In this document: in pieces, positions 29,399 through 37,661 of the stretch
Numbering within the stretch: the stretch's first letter is position 1
Layout: every line of letters starts with the position of its first letter
Origin: Halocynthiibacter namhaensis
Lineage (GTDB): Bacteria > Pseudomonadota > Alphaproteobacteria > Rhodobacterales > Rhodobacteraceae
Direction of reading: 5' to 3'
DNA length: 64,000 bases
NCBI RefSeq assembly: GCF_000812685.1
Contig: NZ_JWIF01000012.1
Span: 62,001 to 126,000 of the forward strand
Program-made: the position numbers and the translations under genes
The notes under the pieces: model-generated
Told to the model about the DNA's origin: nothing
Seen by the model: the letters and a program-made list of their open reading frames with translations, nothing else
Databases searched by the model: none

Positions 29399-30085
29399 AT
29401 GGCCAAACCCCGCGAAACAGATTTATACGTTCCCGTCAAAACCCTGCTTGAAGCCCAAGGTTATGAAGTCAAGGGCGAGATTGGTGATGCTGACGTTATG
29501 GCCCTTCGCGGCGCGGAAGATCCCGTGATTGTTGAACTCAAAACTGGTTTTTCGCTGGCGTTGTTTCACCAAGGGGTGGAACGTTTGAAAGTCACTGATC
29601 TGGTTTACATCGCTGTACCGTGCCAGACAGGGAAGGCGTTTCAACGCAATCTCAAAGACAACACGTCGCTCTGTCGTCGCCTCGGTCTTGGTCTGATCCT
29701 GGTGCGTCTACGCGATGGTTTTGCCGAGGTCCTGCTTGATCCCGCCCCCTATAAACCCGTTAAGTCGAAGCAACGTAAACAACGTCTGTTACGTGAATTT
29801 CAACGCCGGGTTGGCGACCCAAATAAGGGCGGTTCAACGCGCAAGGGGTTGATGACCGCCTATCGCCAAGATGCCCTGCGCTGCGCGACCTATCTTACGG
29901 AAAACGGGCCAAGCAAGGGCGCGATCGTGGCCAAGGAAACTGGCGCGCCCACCGCGACCACCATCATGCGAAATGATCATTATGGTTGGTTTGAAAAGGT
30001 CGAAAAGGGCATATACGCGCTGACCCCCAAAGGCGTGGAAGGCCTTGCGCAGTGGGGCGGTGTCGCCCCTGTGCAATCTGATTGA
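29399..30085 (+). CDS. DUF2161 protein with PD-(D/E)XK nuclease-type fold
   Basis: A 228-aa soluble protein. The N-terminal part looks like a PD-(D/E)XK phosphodiesterase core: YEVKGEIGDADVMALRG (about residues 18-34), then PVIVELKTGFSLALFHQG (about 40-57), giving a D-x(n)-E-L-K catalytic pattern. The C-terminal part is winged-helix-like (GAIVAKETGAPTATTIMRND, about 178-197, and GIYALTPKGVEGL). The family is annotated as DUF2161, with nuclease activity predicted, not shown. The ATG at 29399 gives the family start; GTG 29384 is in frame. Its 3' end meets the decayed TraB/GumN gene on the other strand. Confidence 0.82.
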   Translation: MAKPRETDLYVPVKTLLEAQGYEVKGEIGDADVMALRGAEDPVIVELKTGFSLALFHQGVERLKVTDLVYIAVPCQTGKAFQRNLKDNTSLCRRLGLGLILVRLRDGFAEVLLDPAPYKPVKSKQRKQRLLREFQRRVGDPNKGGSTRKGLMTAYRQDALRCATYLTENGPSKGAIVAKETGAPTATTIMRNDHYGWFEKVEKGIYALTPKGVEGLAQWGGVAPVQSD

Positions 30086-30087
30086 TC

Positions 30088-30499
30088 AAGCCGCGTCAGA
30101 CTGTAATCATTCTGTTGCAATAGGTTCAGAACACCGGTCTCGCCCGAGAAATGCCCGGCCCCAACGGCCACCAAATAACGCCCATTTTCGACCGCAGGCA
30201 AAAGCACTTCCTTCAGGCAAGATTACGATCTGCCAGCAACTCAGTTTCAAGTTCGGCGATCATCTCTTCACGTTTGGCGGGGGCGTTGAGATGATCACGT
30301 GCGCCCATCAAGGCATATTCCCACAGCAGGCGATGTTCACCGCGAAAACAGGCGTGTTTCACCGTGGTGAATTGCGCATCGCTGCCGCGATCAACCTCAT
30401 AGATTAATATGTCCAGTTTGAGGTCCTCAATCTGCTTAGCAATGGGATCGCCTGCTAGCAGGTTCTGCACGTCTTCGACCTTTTTTAAGGCATGTGTCT
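30088..30499 (-). pseudogene. Decayed TraB/GumN family gene, 3' part with frameshift
   Basis: The minus strand encodes the C-terminal half of a TraB/GumN family protein. One frame gives FRGEHRLLWEYALMGARDH through ELLADRNLA and then TGA; the next frame gives VLLPAVENGRYLVAVGAGHF followed by SGETGVLNLLQQ. Restoring one base at about 30214 (TGAAGG to TGGAAGG) would join them as RNLAWKEVLLPAVENG, the expected family sequence. Upstream the frame is closed by a TAG near 30499, and the N-terminal half, including the active-site GTxH segment, is missing. The gene therefore lacks its 5' half regardless of the frameshift. Confidence 0.75.
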
Positions 30500-30667
30500 A
30501 GACGCCCACGTCCGGCGCATGTGTCATGACGCGGCGATCCAAACCGTTCCGTATTTCCTAGGGCAATCATGGCGTGAACGTTACGATCTCGCCAGTAAAA
30601 ATGCACTAGGAGCAAGTGAGATTCGGTGTCCGCAATACAGGTCGATAGAAGCGCAGCGAGAGGGAGC

Positions 30668-32296
30668 TCACCCTTGATTTGGGCCGACGCACCTCCCTTT
30701 GCGAATTGTCGTCACGACGCTTATCTCCTTCAGGCTGGCGACATCATCACGAGGGTCTCTTGACAAAATTGCAAAGTCTGCAACTTTCCCTATTTCGATA
30801 GAACCACGTGTGTCTTCCTGAAAAACCTGCCACGCAGCTTCGATGGTTTGGGCGCGCAGTGCAGAGAGCACGGATATCTTTTGGTTTTCACCAAGCGTGC
30901 GTCCGGATGCAGTTACGCGATTGACCGCGCAATGGGCCAGATGAATGGGGCGAGTTGGCGTGACGGCCGCGTCATTGTGCAACGTGTAGCGTACGCCGAA
31001 TCTCTCGGCCGATGCAGCGGGCGAGATATTTTCTGCGCGTTCAGGACCAAGGAAGTTTTCATAATGGCGGTCGCCCCAGAAATGGATGTGAGCTGAGAAA
31101 AAGCTGACCGTCATACCAAGGCGCGCCATGCGCTTGAGTTGATCATCGCGCAGCACCTGACCGTGGATCAATGTATGGCGGTGATCTTGTCGAGGAGTGT
31201 CCTGTAAGGCGGCTTCCACAGCGTCGATAAAGATTTCAGCGCCGGCATCACCGTTGCAATGACAATGGATCTGAAAGCCCATGTCATGGAGTTTTTTCAC
31301 CTGTTTGTGGTGTTCTCCAATATCGGTATAAGGCATACCACGTGGGGCGTTTTCATCGATGGGTTGGTAGTAATCTTTAGACAGAAACGCGGTTTGCAAT
31401 TGAAATGCGCCATCGGTGAACAGCTTGCGTGGACCCAAAGTGAAATGTGGGTTTCCGGGCCATTTCAGTGGGTTGTCACCTTGGGTCAGATCCGGTTCCA
31501 TTTCACCAATCGGCAACAACATAAGATCGATGCCGGGGTCCTGATCTGCGGGCAGGCTTGCGAAATGTTCCAGCATCTCACGGGTGGCCCAGGCGTTCTG
31601 CGCATAGGTCACACCATGGTCCAGATATTCGTCACGCGTGGCGTCAAAACCCTGCCAGAATTTCTTGCGATCAATCAGAAAATCCGTGTCCCCCATCGGG
31701 CCCATCGCGGCGATGCCTTCAATCAGCCCGCTCAGAACACCGGTTTCCGGATCGCGCCCGTATCTGCCGCCAAGGGGATCGGGGGTATCATCGGTAATTC
31801 CCTGTAATTTCAGCGCCATAGAGTTCGCCGTGCCATTGTGACCAGAGGCATGGATGACCCAAACCGGATGATCATTTGAGACCTGATCCAGCTCAGCTCG
31901 GGTGGGCATACGCCCCTCAGCGATGGCGGTATTGTCAAAGGACACGCCCATCACCCATTCGCCAACAGGGGTGCGCGCGGCGCGTGCTTTCAGACGTTCA
32001 ATCGCTTGTGGAATATCGGCACAATCACCGCGCGGGGCCGAGGACAGATCAACGCGAAACAGCTTGATAAACCCCGGATCCGGGAAGTGGCCATGCGGGT
32101 CAATAAAGGCGGGCAGCATTGTTTTGCCTTGTAAATCATGTTCGCGGGTGTCTTGATCCATTTTCTGACGCAATTCCGCTTCACTGCCGATCGCAAGAAT
32201 GTGTTCGCCCTGTGTCAGCACGGCTTCGGGGGTGGAATTGGTGGCATCCATAGAAAGGATCACACCGTTAAAATAAAGGGTCATTGCAGAAGTCAT
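30668..32296 (-). CDS. Amidohydrolase (YtcJ/NfdA-like, amidohydrolase_3 family)
   Basis: A 542-aa metal-dependent hydrolase. It has the N-terminal beta-sandwich (TLYFNGVILSMDA), the TIM-barrel metal motif MLPAFIDPHGHFPDPG (about residues 60-75, the HxH ligands), HCHCNGDAGAEIFIDAVEAA (about 342-361), HTLIHGQVLRDDQLKRMA (about 371-388) and the final Asp in YTLHNDAAVTPTRPIHLA. YtcJ-like enzymes include N-substituted formamide deformylase. It is the last gene of the peptide-type ABC operon, 14 bases after the ATPase gene, so it probably hydrolyses the imported compound. ATG 32296 has CGGA upstream; ATG 32284 is four codons in. Confidence 0.88.
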   Translation of the reverse strand: MTSAMTLYFNGVILSMDATNSTPEAVLTQGEHILAIGSEAELRQKMDQDTREHDLQGKTMLPAFIDPHGHFPDPGFIKLFRVDLSSAPRGDCADIPQAIERLKARAARTPVGEWVMGVSFDNTAIAEGRMPTRAELDQVSNDHPVWVIHASGHNGTANSMALKLQGITDDTPDPLGGRYGRDPETGVLSGLIEGIAAMGPMGDTDFLIDRKKFWQGFDATRDEYLDHGVTYAQNAWATREMLEHFASLPADQDPGIDLMLLPIGEMEPDLTQGDNPLKWPGNPHFTLGPRKLFTDGAFQLQTAFLSKDYYQPIDENAPRGMPYTDIGEHHKQVKKLHDMGFQIHCHCNGDAGAEIFIDAVEAALQDTPRQDHRHTLIHGQVLRDDQLKRMARLGMTVSFFSAHIHFWGDRHYENFLGPERAENISPAASAERFGVRYTLHNDAAVTPTRPIHLAHCAVNRVTASGRTLGENQKISVLSALRAQTIEAAWQVFQEDTRGSIEIGKVADFAILSRDPRDDVASLKEISVVTTIRKGRCVGPNQG

Positions 32297-32310
32297 GCTG
32301 TATTCCGATA

Positions 32311-33234
32311 TTAACGAGGGGTCAGGCAACGCAGGCCGTGATCGTTGTTTACTTCCCATTTTGGGGTTTGAAGGCAAATGTCCGAGGCCACAGGGCAACG
32401 TTCGCGAAATTCGCAACCGCTTGGGCGCTTCAGAAGGCTGGGCGGTTCGCCTTTCAGGGCGATACGTTCCAGCTGGGCATCCGGGTCGGGCTCAGGATTG
32501 GCGGACAGCAAACAATGCGTATAGGGGTGGCGGGGTTCATCAAAGATCGCCTCTGTGCTGCCTTCTTCGACAAGCCGTCCAAGGTAAAGAATGCCCATGC
32601 GATCTGCGATGTGGCGCACAACATTCAGGTTGTGGGTGATAATCACCATGGACAGGCCTAGGCGATCACGCAAGTCGTTCAAAAGGTTTAATAATTCTCC
32701 CTGCACAGACACATCAAGCCCGGCGGTTGGCTCATCCGCGAGGATCAGTTTCGGCTCAAGCGCCAGGGCGCGCGCAACGCCCACGCGACGGGCTTGGCCG
32801 CCAGACAATTGATAAGGATAACGATCCGCAAAATGGGCAGGCAGATTGACCAAAGCCAGCAAGCGTTTGGCCTCGGAATCTATGTCCTTATCTTTCATCC
32901 CCTGGATACGATAGGGTTCAGTGATCAGATTGCGCACGGTGACACGCGGCGAGAGCGACCCAATTGGATCCTGAAACATCATCGCGATGTCTTTGCGCAA
33001 GGGCCGCATGGCACGTTCAGACAGGCCGCGAATTTCCTGGCCGTCAAATTTCACGGAACCCGCCTGTGCCGGCGCAAGGCCGGCAATCGCGCGGATAACC
33101 GTGGTTTTGCCAGATCCGCTTTCCCCGACCATGGCGTAGGTTTCCCCCGGCTGAACCGAAAAGCTGACGCCCGCCAGAACATTGACACTGCCGTAGTTGG
33201 TTCGCAGGTCTTTTACCTCCAAAATCGCGCTCAT
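32311..33234 (-). CDS. Oligopeptide/dipeptide ABC transporter ATPase, DppF-type
   Basis: A 307-aa ATPase of the peptide/nickel uptake family. Walker A is GESGSGKTTVIRAIAG (about residues 37-52), the Q-loop MFQDPIGSLSPR (about 89-100), the ABC signature LSGGQARRVGVARALALEP (about 142-160) and Walker B LILADEPTAGLDVS. The C-terminal oligo_HPY extension has RHPYTHCLLSANPEPD and a cysteine-bearing CEFRERCPVASDIC, typical of OppF/DppF. Its start overlaps the upstream ATPase gene by four bases. Confidence 0.93.
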   Translation of the reverse strand: MSAILEVKDLRTNYGSVNVLAGVSFSVQPGETYAMVGESGSGKTTVIRAIAGLAPAQAGSVKFDGQEIRGLSERAMRPLRKDIAMMFQDPIGSLSPRVTVRNLITEPYRIQGMKDKDIDSEAKRLLALVNLPAHFADRYPYQLSGGQARRVGVARALALEPKLILADEPTAGLDVSVQGELLNLLNDLRDRLGLSMVIITHNLNVVRHIADRMGILYLGRLVEEGSTEAIFDEPRHPYTHCLLSANPEPDPDAQLERIALKGEPPSLLKRPSGCEFRERCPVASDICLQTPKWEVNNDHGLRCLTPR

Positions 33235-34205
33235 GCCGTGGCCTCCTCAGGGTGATTAAGCCAGCAGGCGGCAAAATGCCCGTCTTTCAGTTTTTCAAGG
33301 GCGGGCACCTGGTGGCATCGCTCGGTAGCCTGTTCGCAGCGGTCGCGGAAAATGCAGCCATCCGGCAGGTTTACCAGATCAGGCACTTCGCCCGGAATGG
33401 TCGGCAGGATGCGCGCGCGGGTTTTGATATGACCGGGATCACATTCGATCAGGCGACGTGTATAGGGGTGTTTGGGGTCATGAAAAATCTCACGGACATC
33501 GCCGCTTTCCACGACGGCCCCTGCATACATCACGACCACACGATCACAAAGTTCTGCGATCACACCAAGATGATTCGAAATGAACAGGATGGCGCAGTTC
33601 ATCTCGCTTTGCAGCTCTTTCAAACGTTCAATGATCTGCACTTCCAGCGTGGCATCAAGCGCGGTAGTCGGTTCATCCGCAATCAACAAATCCGGTTCAG
33701 ACATCAACGCCATCGCAATACGTTGTCGCATCCCGCCTGAGAACTCATGCGGATATTGCTTTAGGCGCGCTTGCGGGTCAGGAATGCCCACCGCGGCAAG
33801 CATCTTCGCCGCGATATCCAGCTTCTGCGCTTTTGTGGCGTTTGAGCGATGTTGAATGTCCACCAACTGCCGTCCGATGGACAAAACCGGGTTATGGGTC
33901 TGCATAGGGTCTTGAAATACAATCGAAATATCAGAACCCCGCAGGTCACGCATCTGACGTTCTGTTTTGGTCAGGATGTCGTCGCCCTTAAAGCGCACTT
34001 CGCCGTGGCGAAACCGGGTGTTGGGGGCGGTGAGGCGTAGGATGGATGAAATCAACGTCGATTTCCCGCATCCGCTTTCGCCAACGATGCCAACGATTTC
34101 GCCTTTTTGCACATCAAAACTGATGTCGCGCAAAGCCTTCAGATCACCCCGTTCGGTTTCGTAATCCACACTGAGATTGTCGATCTCTAACAATGTATCG
34201 CTCAT
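33231..34205 (-). CDS. Oligopeptide/dipeptide ABC transporter ATPase, DppD-type
   Basis: A 324-aa ATPase pairing with the DppF-type protein. Walker A is GESGCGKSTLISSILRL (about residues 38-54), the Q-loop VFQDPMQTHNPVL (about 94-106), the signature FSGGMRQRIAMAL (about 153-165) and Walker B LLIADEPTTALDAT. The C-terminal region has the oligo_HPY motif KHPYTRRLIECDPGH and GCIFRDRCEQATERC with the Cys cluster. It overlaps both neighbours by four bases, which implies coupled, equal synthesis. Confidence 0.93.
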   Translation of the reverse strand: MSDTLLEIDNLSVDYETERGDLKALRDISFDVQKGEIVGIVGESGCGKSTLISSILRLTAPNTRFRHGEVRFKGDDILTKTERQMRDLRGSDISIVFQDPMQTHNPVLSIGRQLVDIQHRSNATKAQKLDIAAKMLAAVGIPDPQARLKQYPHEFSGGMRQRIAMALMSEPDLLIADEPTTALDATLEVQIIERLKELQSEMNCAILFISNHLGVIAELCDRVVVMYAGAVVESGDVREIFHDPKHPYTRRLIECDPGHIKTRARILPTIPGEVPDLVNLPDGCIFRDRCEQATERCHQVPALEKLKDGHFAACWLNHPEEATA

Positions 34206-35059
34206 CTGTTTTTCCTCAGCTTTGGATCAACCACATCGCGCAGGCTTTCCCCCAGAAAGGTGAACCCAAGGGTGGCAAGGATAATGGGCAAGCCGCCACC
34301 GACCACAAGCCAGGGGGTTTGACGGATCAGCGCATAGCCATCTTTCAGCAACGCGCCCCAGCTGGGTGTCGGCGGTTTCACACCAAGGCCCAGAAAGGAC
34401 AGACCCGCTTCAAGGGCGATCACGGTGGGCACATCCATCGCGGCAAGCACCCCAAGAACGCCGATGATGTTGGGCAACATATGCACCCCAAGAATGCGCG
34501 CCATGCTGGCGCCCATCGCGCGTTCCGCCAGGATGAATTCACTGTTGCGCAGGGTCAGGGTTTGCGTGCGCGCCACCCGCCCATAGGTCGGAATGGACGT
34601 GGCCATCACCACCAAAACAACGGTTTGCAGGCTTGGCCCCACGAGGGCAACAACGGCCAATGCAAACATGACGGTCGGAAAGGATCGCAGGGTATCAAAG
34701 AATAACATCAAGAGGTTATCCAGCCATTTTGGCCCATAGCCTGCGATCATTCCCAATGTCAGACCAATCGCCATCGCGCCAAAAACCGCAGGCAAGGCAA
34801 CTTTCAACGCGACCTGCCCCCCCATGATCACGCGCGAAAGCGTGTCACGCCCAAGGTTGTCCGTGCCCAGCCAATGGGACCAGGACGGGCCTTGCATGCG
34901 ATCAGGGATATTCATTCCAATGGGGTCATAGGGCACGATCCAGGCGGCAAAAATCGCGCTGACGACAATCGTGCCCACAATGATCAAACCAATCAGACCC
35001 AGGGGATCTTTTGCGACGCCACGCAGGATAATACTAAGTTCGGAACGGGGTTTTGACAT
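34202..35059 (-). CDS. Peptide-type ABC transporter permease, DppC-type
   Basis: A 285-aa inner-membrane permease with about six helices. After the N-terminal helix (LIGLIIVGTIVVSAIFAAWI) come the conserved WLGTDNLGRDTLSRVIMGGQ (about residues 63-82), characteristic of DppC/OppC, and the coupling EAA loop FILAERAMGASMARILGVHM with LPNIIGV. It forms the transmembrane channel with the DppB-type protein. It starts 12 bases after the DppB gene and overlaps the next ATPase gene by four. Confidence 0.92.
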   Translation of the reverse strand: MSKPRSELSIILRGVAKDPLGLIGLIIVGTIVVSAIFAAWIVPYDPIGMNIPDRMQGPSWSHWLGTDNLGRDTLSRVIMGGQVALKVALPAVFGAMAIGLTLGMIAGYGPKWLDNLLMLFFDTLRSFPTVMFALAVVALVGPSLQTVVLVVMATSIPTYGRVARTQTLTLRNSEFILAERAMGASMARILGVHMLPNIIGVLGVLAAMDVPTVIALEAGLSFLGLGVKPPTPSWGALLKDGYALIRQTPWLVVGGGLPIILATLGFTFLGESLRDVVDPKLRKNR

Positions 35060-35071
35060 GGTTTTCGTTCC

Positions 35072-36010
35072 TTATTTCGCGCTGCGTGCGCGGGGATCAA
35101 GAAGGGCGTTCAATAGATCTGCAATGGCCGTTGAAAGCACAAACAACCCGGTTGAGACCAAAACAGTGCCCATCACAACGGGGTAATTTCGGGTGGTGAT
35201 GCTATCAATCACAAGCTTGCCGATGCCAGGGCGGGCAAAGACGATTTCGGTGAAAACAGCGGAACTTAGCAAAAATCCCATGCCGACACCGATCACGGTG
35301 ACAACCGGCAGGATCGCGATGCGCAGGGCATAACTCATGATGATGCGACGTTCCGAAAGACCAAAAGCACGTGCGGTTCGGATATGGCCTTCGCCCAGAA
35401 CCTCAAGCATAGAGGCCCGCACAAGACGCGCAATATAGCCAACCCAGCTGAGGCCAATGGCAAAGGACGGCAACACCAGATGGTTCAGGCGCCCCCAAAA
35501 GCCCTCGCCCGCGCCGATGGCGGGAAACCATTGCAATTGCACCGCAAAAATCAGCAAAGCCAGCAAGGCGACCACAAATGCGGGCGCGGCGACGAAGCTT
35601 ACGGAAACGGCGGCGGCGATACGGTCAATCATCGTATTAGGGTGTGCTGCGGCATAGGCCCCAAGGGCAATCCCAAGGGCTGCGGACCAGAGGACAGAAA
35701 GGGTGATCATCTCAAGCGTATAGGGAAGTTGCTGAAAGACGATCTCAACCACGGAACGCCCGGAAAAGACATCAATGCCCAGATCCCCGCGCAGCAATCC
35801 CCCGTAGTAGATCAGCAATTGTTTCCAGATCGGTTGATCCAGTGCCATTTGCGCAATCAGGGAGGCCTTAAGTTCCGGCGTGGCGCGCGGCCCAAGCATG
35901 ATCGAGACAGGGTCTCCGGGGACGGCGCGGATCATCAAGAACATGGCGGTGACCGCCACAATCAGGATCAGCCCCGCCAAAGCGAACCGTTTCACAGTAT
36001 AAATAAACAT
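35072..36010 (-). CDS. Peptide-type ABC transporter permease, DppB-type
   Basis: A 312-aa permease with six helices and the DppB/OppB family start FIYTVKRFALAGLILI. The signature AVPGDPVSIMLG (about residues 29-40) and the EAA loop GLSERRIIMSYALRIAILPV (about 200-219) are clear, as is the closing DLLNALLDPRAR. I place the start at ATG 36010. GTG 36016 is also in frame, with AGGGAG close upstream. The 68-base gap to the solute-binding protein gene holds no terminator that I can see, so the operon is continuous. Confidence 0.92.
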   Translation of the reverse strand: MFIYTVKRFALAGLILIVAVTAMFLMIRAVPGDPVSIMLGPRATPELKASLIAQMALDQPIWKQLLIYYGGLLRGDLGIDVFSGRSVVEIVFQQLPYTLEMITLSVLWSAALGIALGAYAAAHPNTMIDRIAAAVSVSFVAAPAFVVALLALLIFAVQLQWFPAIGAGEGFWGRLNHLVLPSFAIGLSWVGYIARLVRASMLEVLGEGHIRTARAFGLSERRIIMSYALRIAILPVVTVIGVGMGFLLSSAVFTEIVFARPGIGKLVIDSITTRNYPVVMGTVLVSTGLFVLSTAIADLLNALLDPRARSAK

Positions 36011-36078
36011 TCCCACATGGCTCCCTGGGCTGTGCGGCAGATATGGGCGCGACGATCAGGCCGCGCCCATATGTCAGA

Positions 36079-37640
36079 TCAGGATTTGCCGAAATACCGC
36101 AGCAAGGTCAGACCATCCGGGCGCAGAGCAGGTATGATGCCCGAGGAATGCACAACCGGCGTCGCCTCATGGGTGATAAAGCGGTAAGCGCCGCTTTCTT
36201 CCATCAGATCCTGGGCGCGAATGTACATCTCTGCACGTTTCGCAAGATCGGTTTCGCGGGCCGCATCCGCGTGAAGCTGATCGAATTCCGCATTGCGGAA
36301 GTTCTCCCAGTTCCAGATGCCCGCCTGTTCCGTCGTGAACCAAGCCGTCGCATAAGTCGGATCTGGCGTCATTGAGAAGCGATTCAACACCAGTTGCAGG
36401 TTCTCATTGTTGCCGCTGTCCCAGAAAGCGCCGGATTCAAGCACGTTGATTTCAACGGTGATCCCAATGCCAGCCAGGGTCGCCTGAATGATCTGGGCGG
36501 TGGTGGTGAAGGTCGTTTTATTCAACACATCCAAGGTCAATGAGACATTGGTTTCACCGGATTCAGCCATAAGTTCAGCCGCGCGCGCAAAGTCAGCCGC
36601 GGGGGCAACTTTGCCAGCTTGACGGTGCCCAGCAAGGCCAGGGGCTATGATCCCGGTAGACGGTTCAACCGCACCGAAATAGGCAGCTTCCAGGATGGAA
36701 GGCACGTCAATCGCGTGCTGAATGGCCTGACGCAGCTTGGGATTTTGCAGCTTGGGATGGTCAAGATTCATGCCCAGCCACACGTAAAACAGCGATGGGT
36801 TTTCAACCAGGGTGCCGCCATTTGGCACGCCTGCGCGGTAATGTTCAACGGAGCCAAGCGACACGCGGGTGAAGTCCAGCTCGCCTGCTTCAAAGGCGAT
36901 CTCAGCGGTGTTTTCGTCATCGATTGGCAGGATTTCGATGTTGTCCCAAGCCGGGGCGTCCCCCTTCCAATCCGGGTTGCGTGTCAGAACGGTTTTTTCC
37001 TTCGGGCTCCAGCTGGCGCGCAGATATGGACCGGATTCAGCAGCCGGATCTGTGCCGATACGTCCGCCTGCGGCTTCGGTCGCCGCTTTGGACACGATAT
37101 TCCCGGTGATATAGGGCAAGGCGATGGACCAAAGTGGTGCGAAAGGTTCGTTCAACACGATTGTGCCTTCGCGTTCGCCCGTGACCTCAACATGGCTGAA
37201 AGACCCCATGTCAGGCTTGTTCGGGGATTCTGTTTCATCCGCGATAATGCGTTCAAACGAGAATTTCACATCCTCAGCCGTCATGGCGCCGTGGCCATTG
37301 GTGAAGCCAATATCGTCACGCAGCGCAAATTTAATATGTGTCGGATCCGCCTGTTCGATCATTGATGCAGCATCCAATTGCCAACCCCATTCAGACCCCG
37401 GCTTATACTGGATCAGCTTGTTGTAAACCGAGGCGTGAATTTCTTCGTCAAACACGCCGTTGCTGTGGGCCGGGTCCATTGTCGACATGTCGCCGTAAGA
37501 CCGCACGCGCAATGTGCTGCCCTCTGCTGCCATGGCCTGTCCGCCAAACCCCATCGGCATCGCGGCAGTGCGCCCAGGGCCGTCGCGGTCATCAGAAAGT
37601 TGCGCCGCCCCATGGGGGCTTTGGTCCATTCGAGTTTCAT
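36079..37640 (-). CDS. Peptide-type solute-binding protein, frameshifted within its Tat signal
   Basis: Periplasmic SBP_bac_5 family protein, 520 aa if repaired. The start codon at 37640 opens MKLEWTKAPMGRRNFLMTAT, a twin-arginine signal (GRRNFLM), but the frame shifts after ATALGAL at about 37566. Adding one G restores ALAAMPMGFGGQAMAAEGST and runs on into the intact mature domain. That domain shows MDPAHSNGVFDEEIHASVYN, MTAEDVKFSFERI and the lobe motif LRQAIQHAIDVPSILEAA. As written, only the mature part is in one open frame, without a signal, which would leave it in the cytoplasm. An open frame running back to 37839 into the CocE gene is an artefact. Binding substrate unknown. Confidence 0.85.
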
Positions 37641-37661
37641 AGTCTTCTCCCTTTATGTGAT

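Noticed and set aside
30492-30677. 61-codon plus-strand frame upstream of the amidohydrolase end
   Set aside because: No ribosome-binding site, no recognisable product, and it lies in the decayed TraB/GumN region.
35384-36187. 267-codon plus-strand frame opposite the DppB-type permease
   Set aside because: Low-complexity His/Gln/Gly-rich product typical of the antisense of a membrane protein gene; no start signal.
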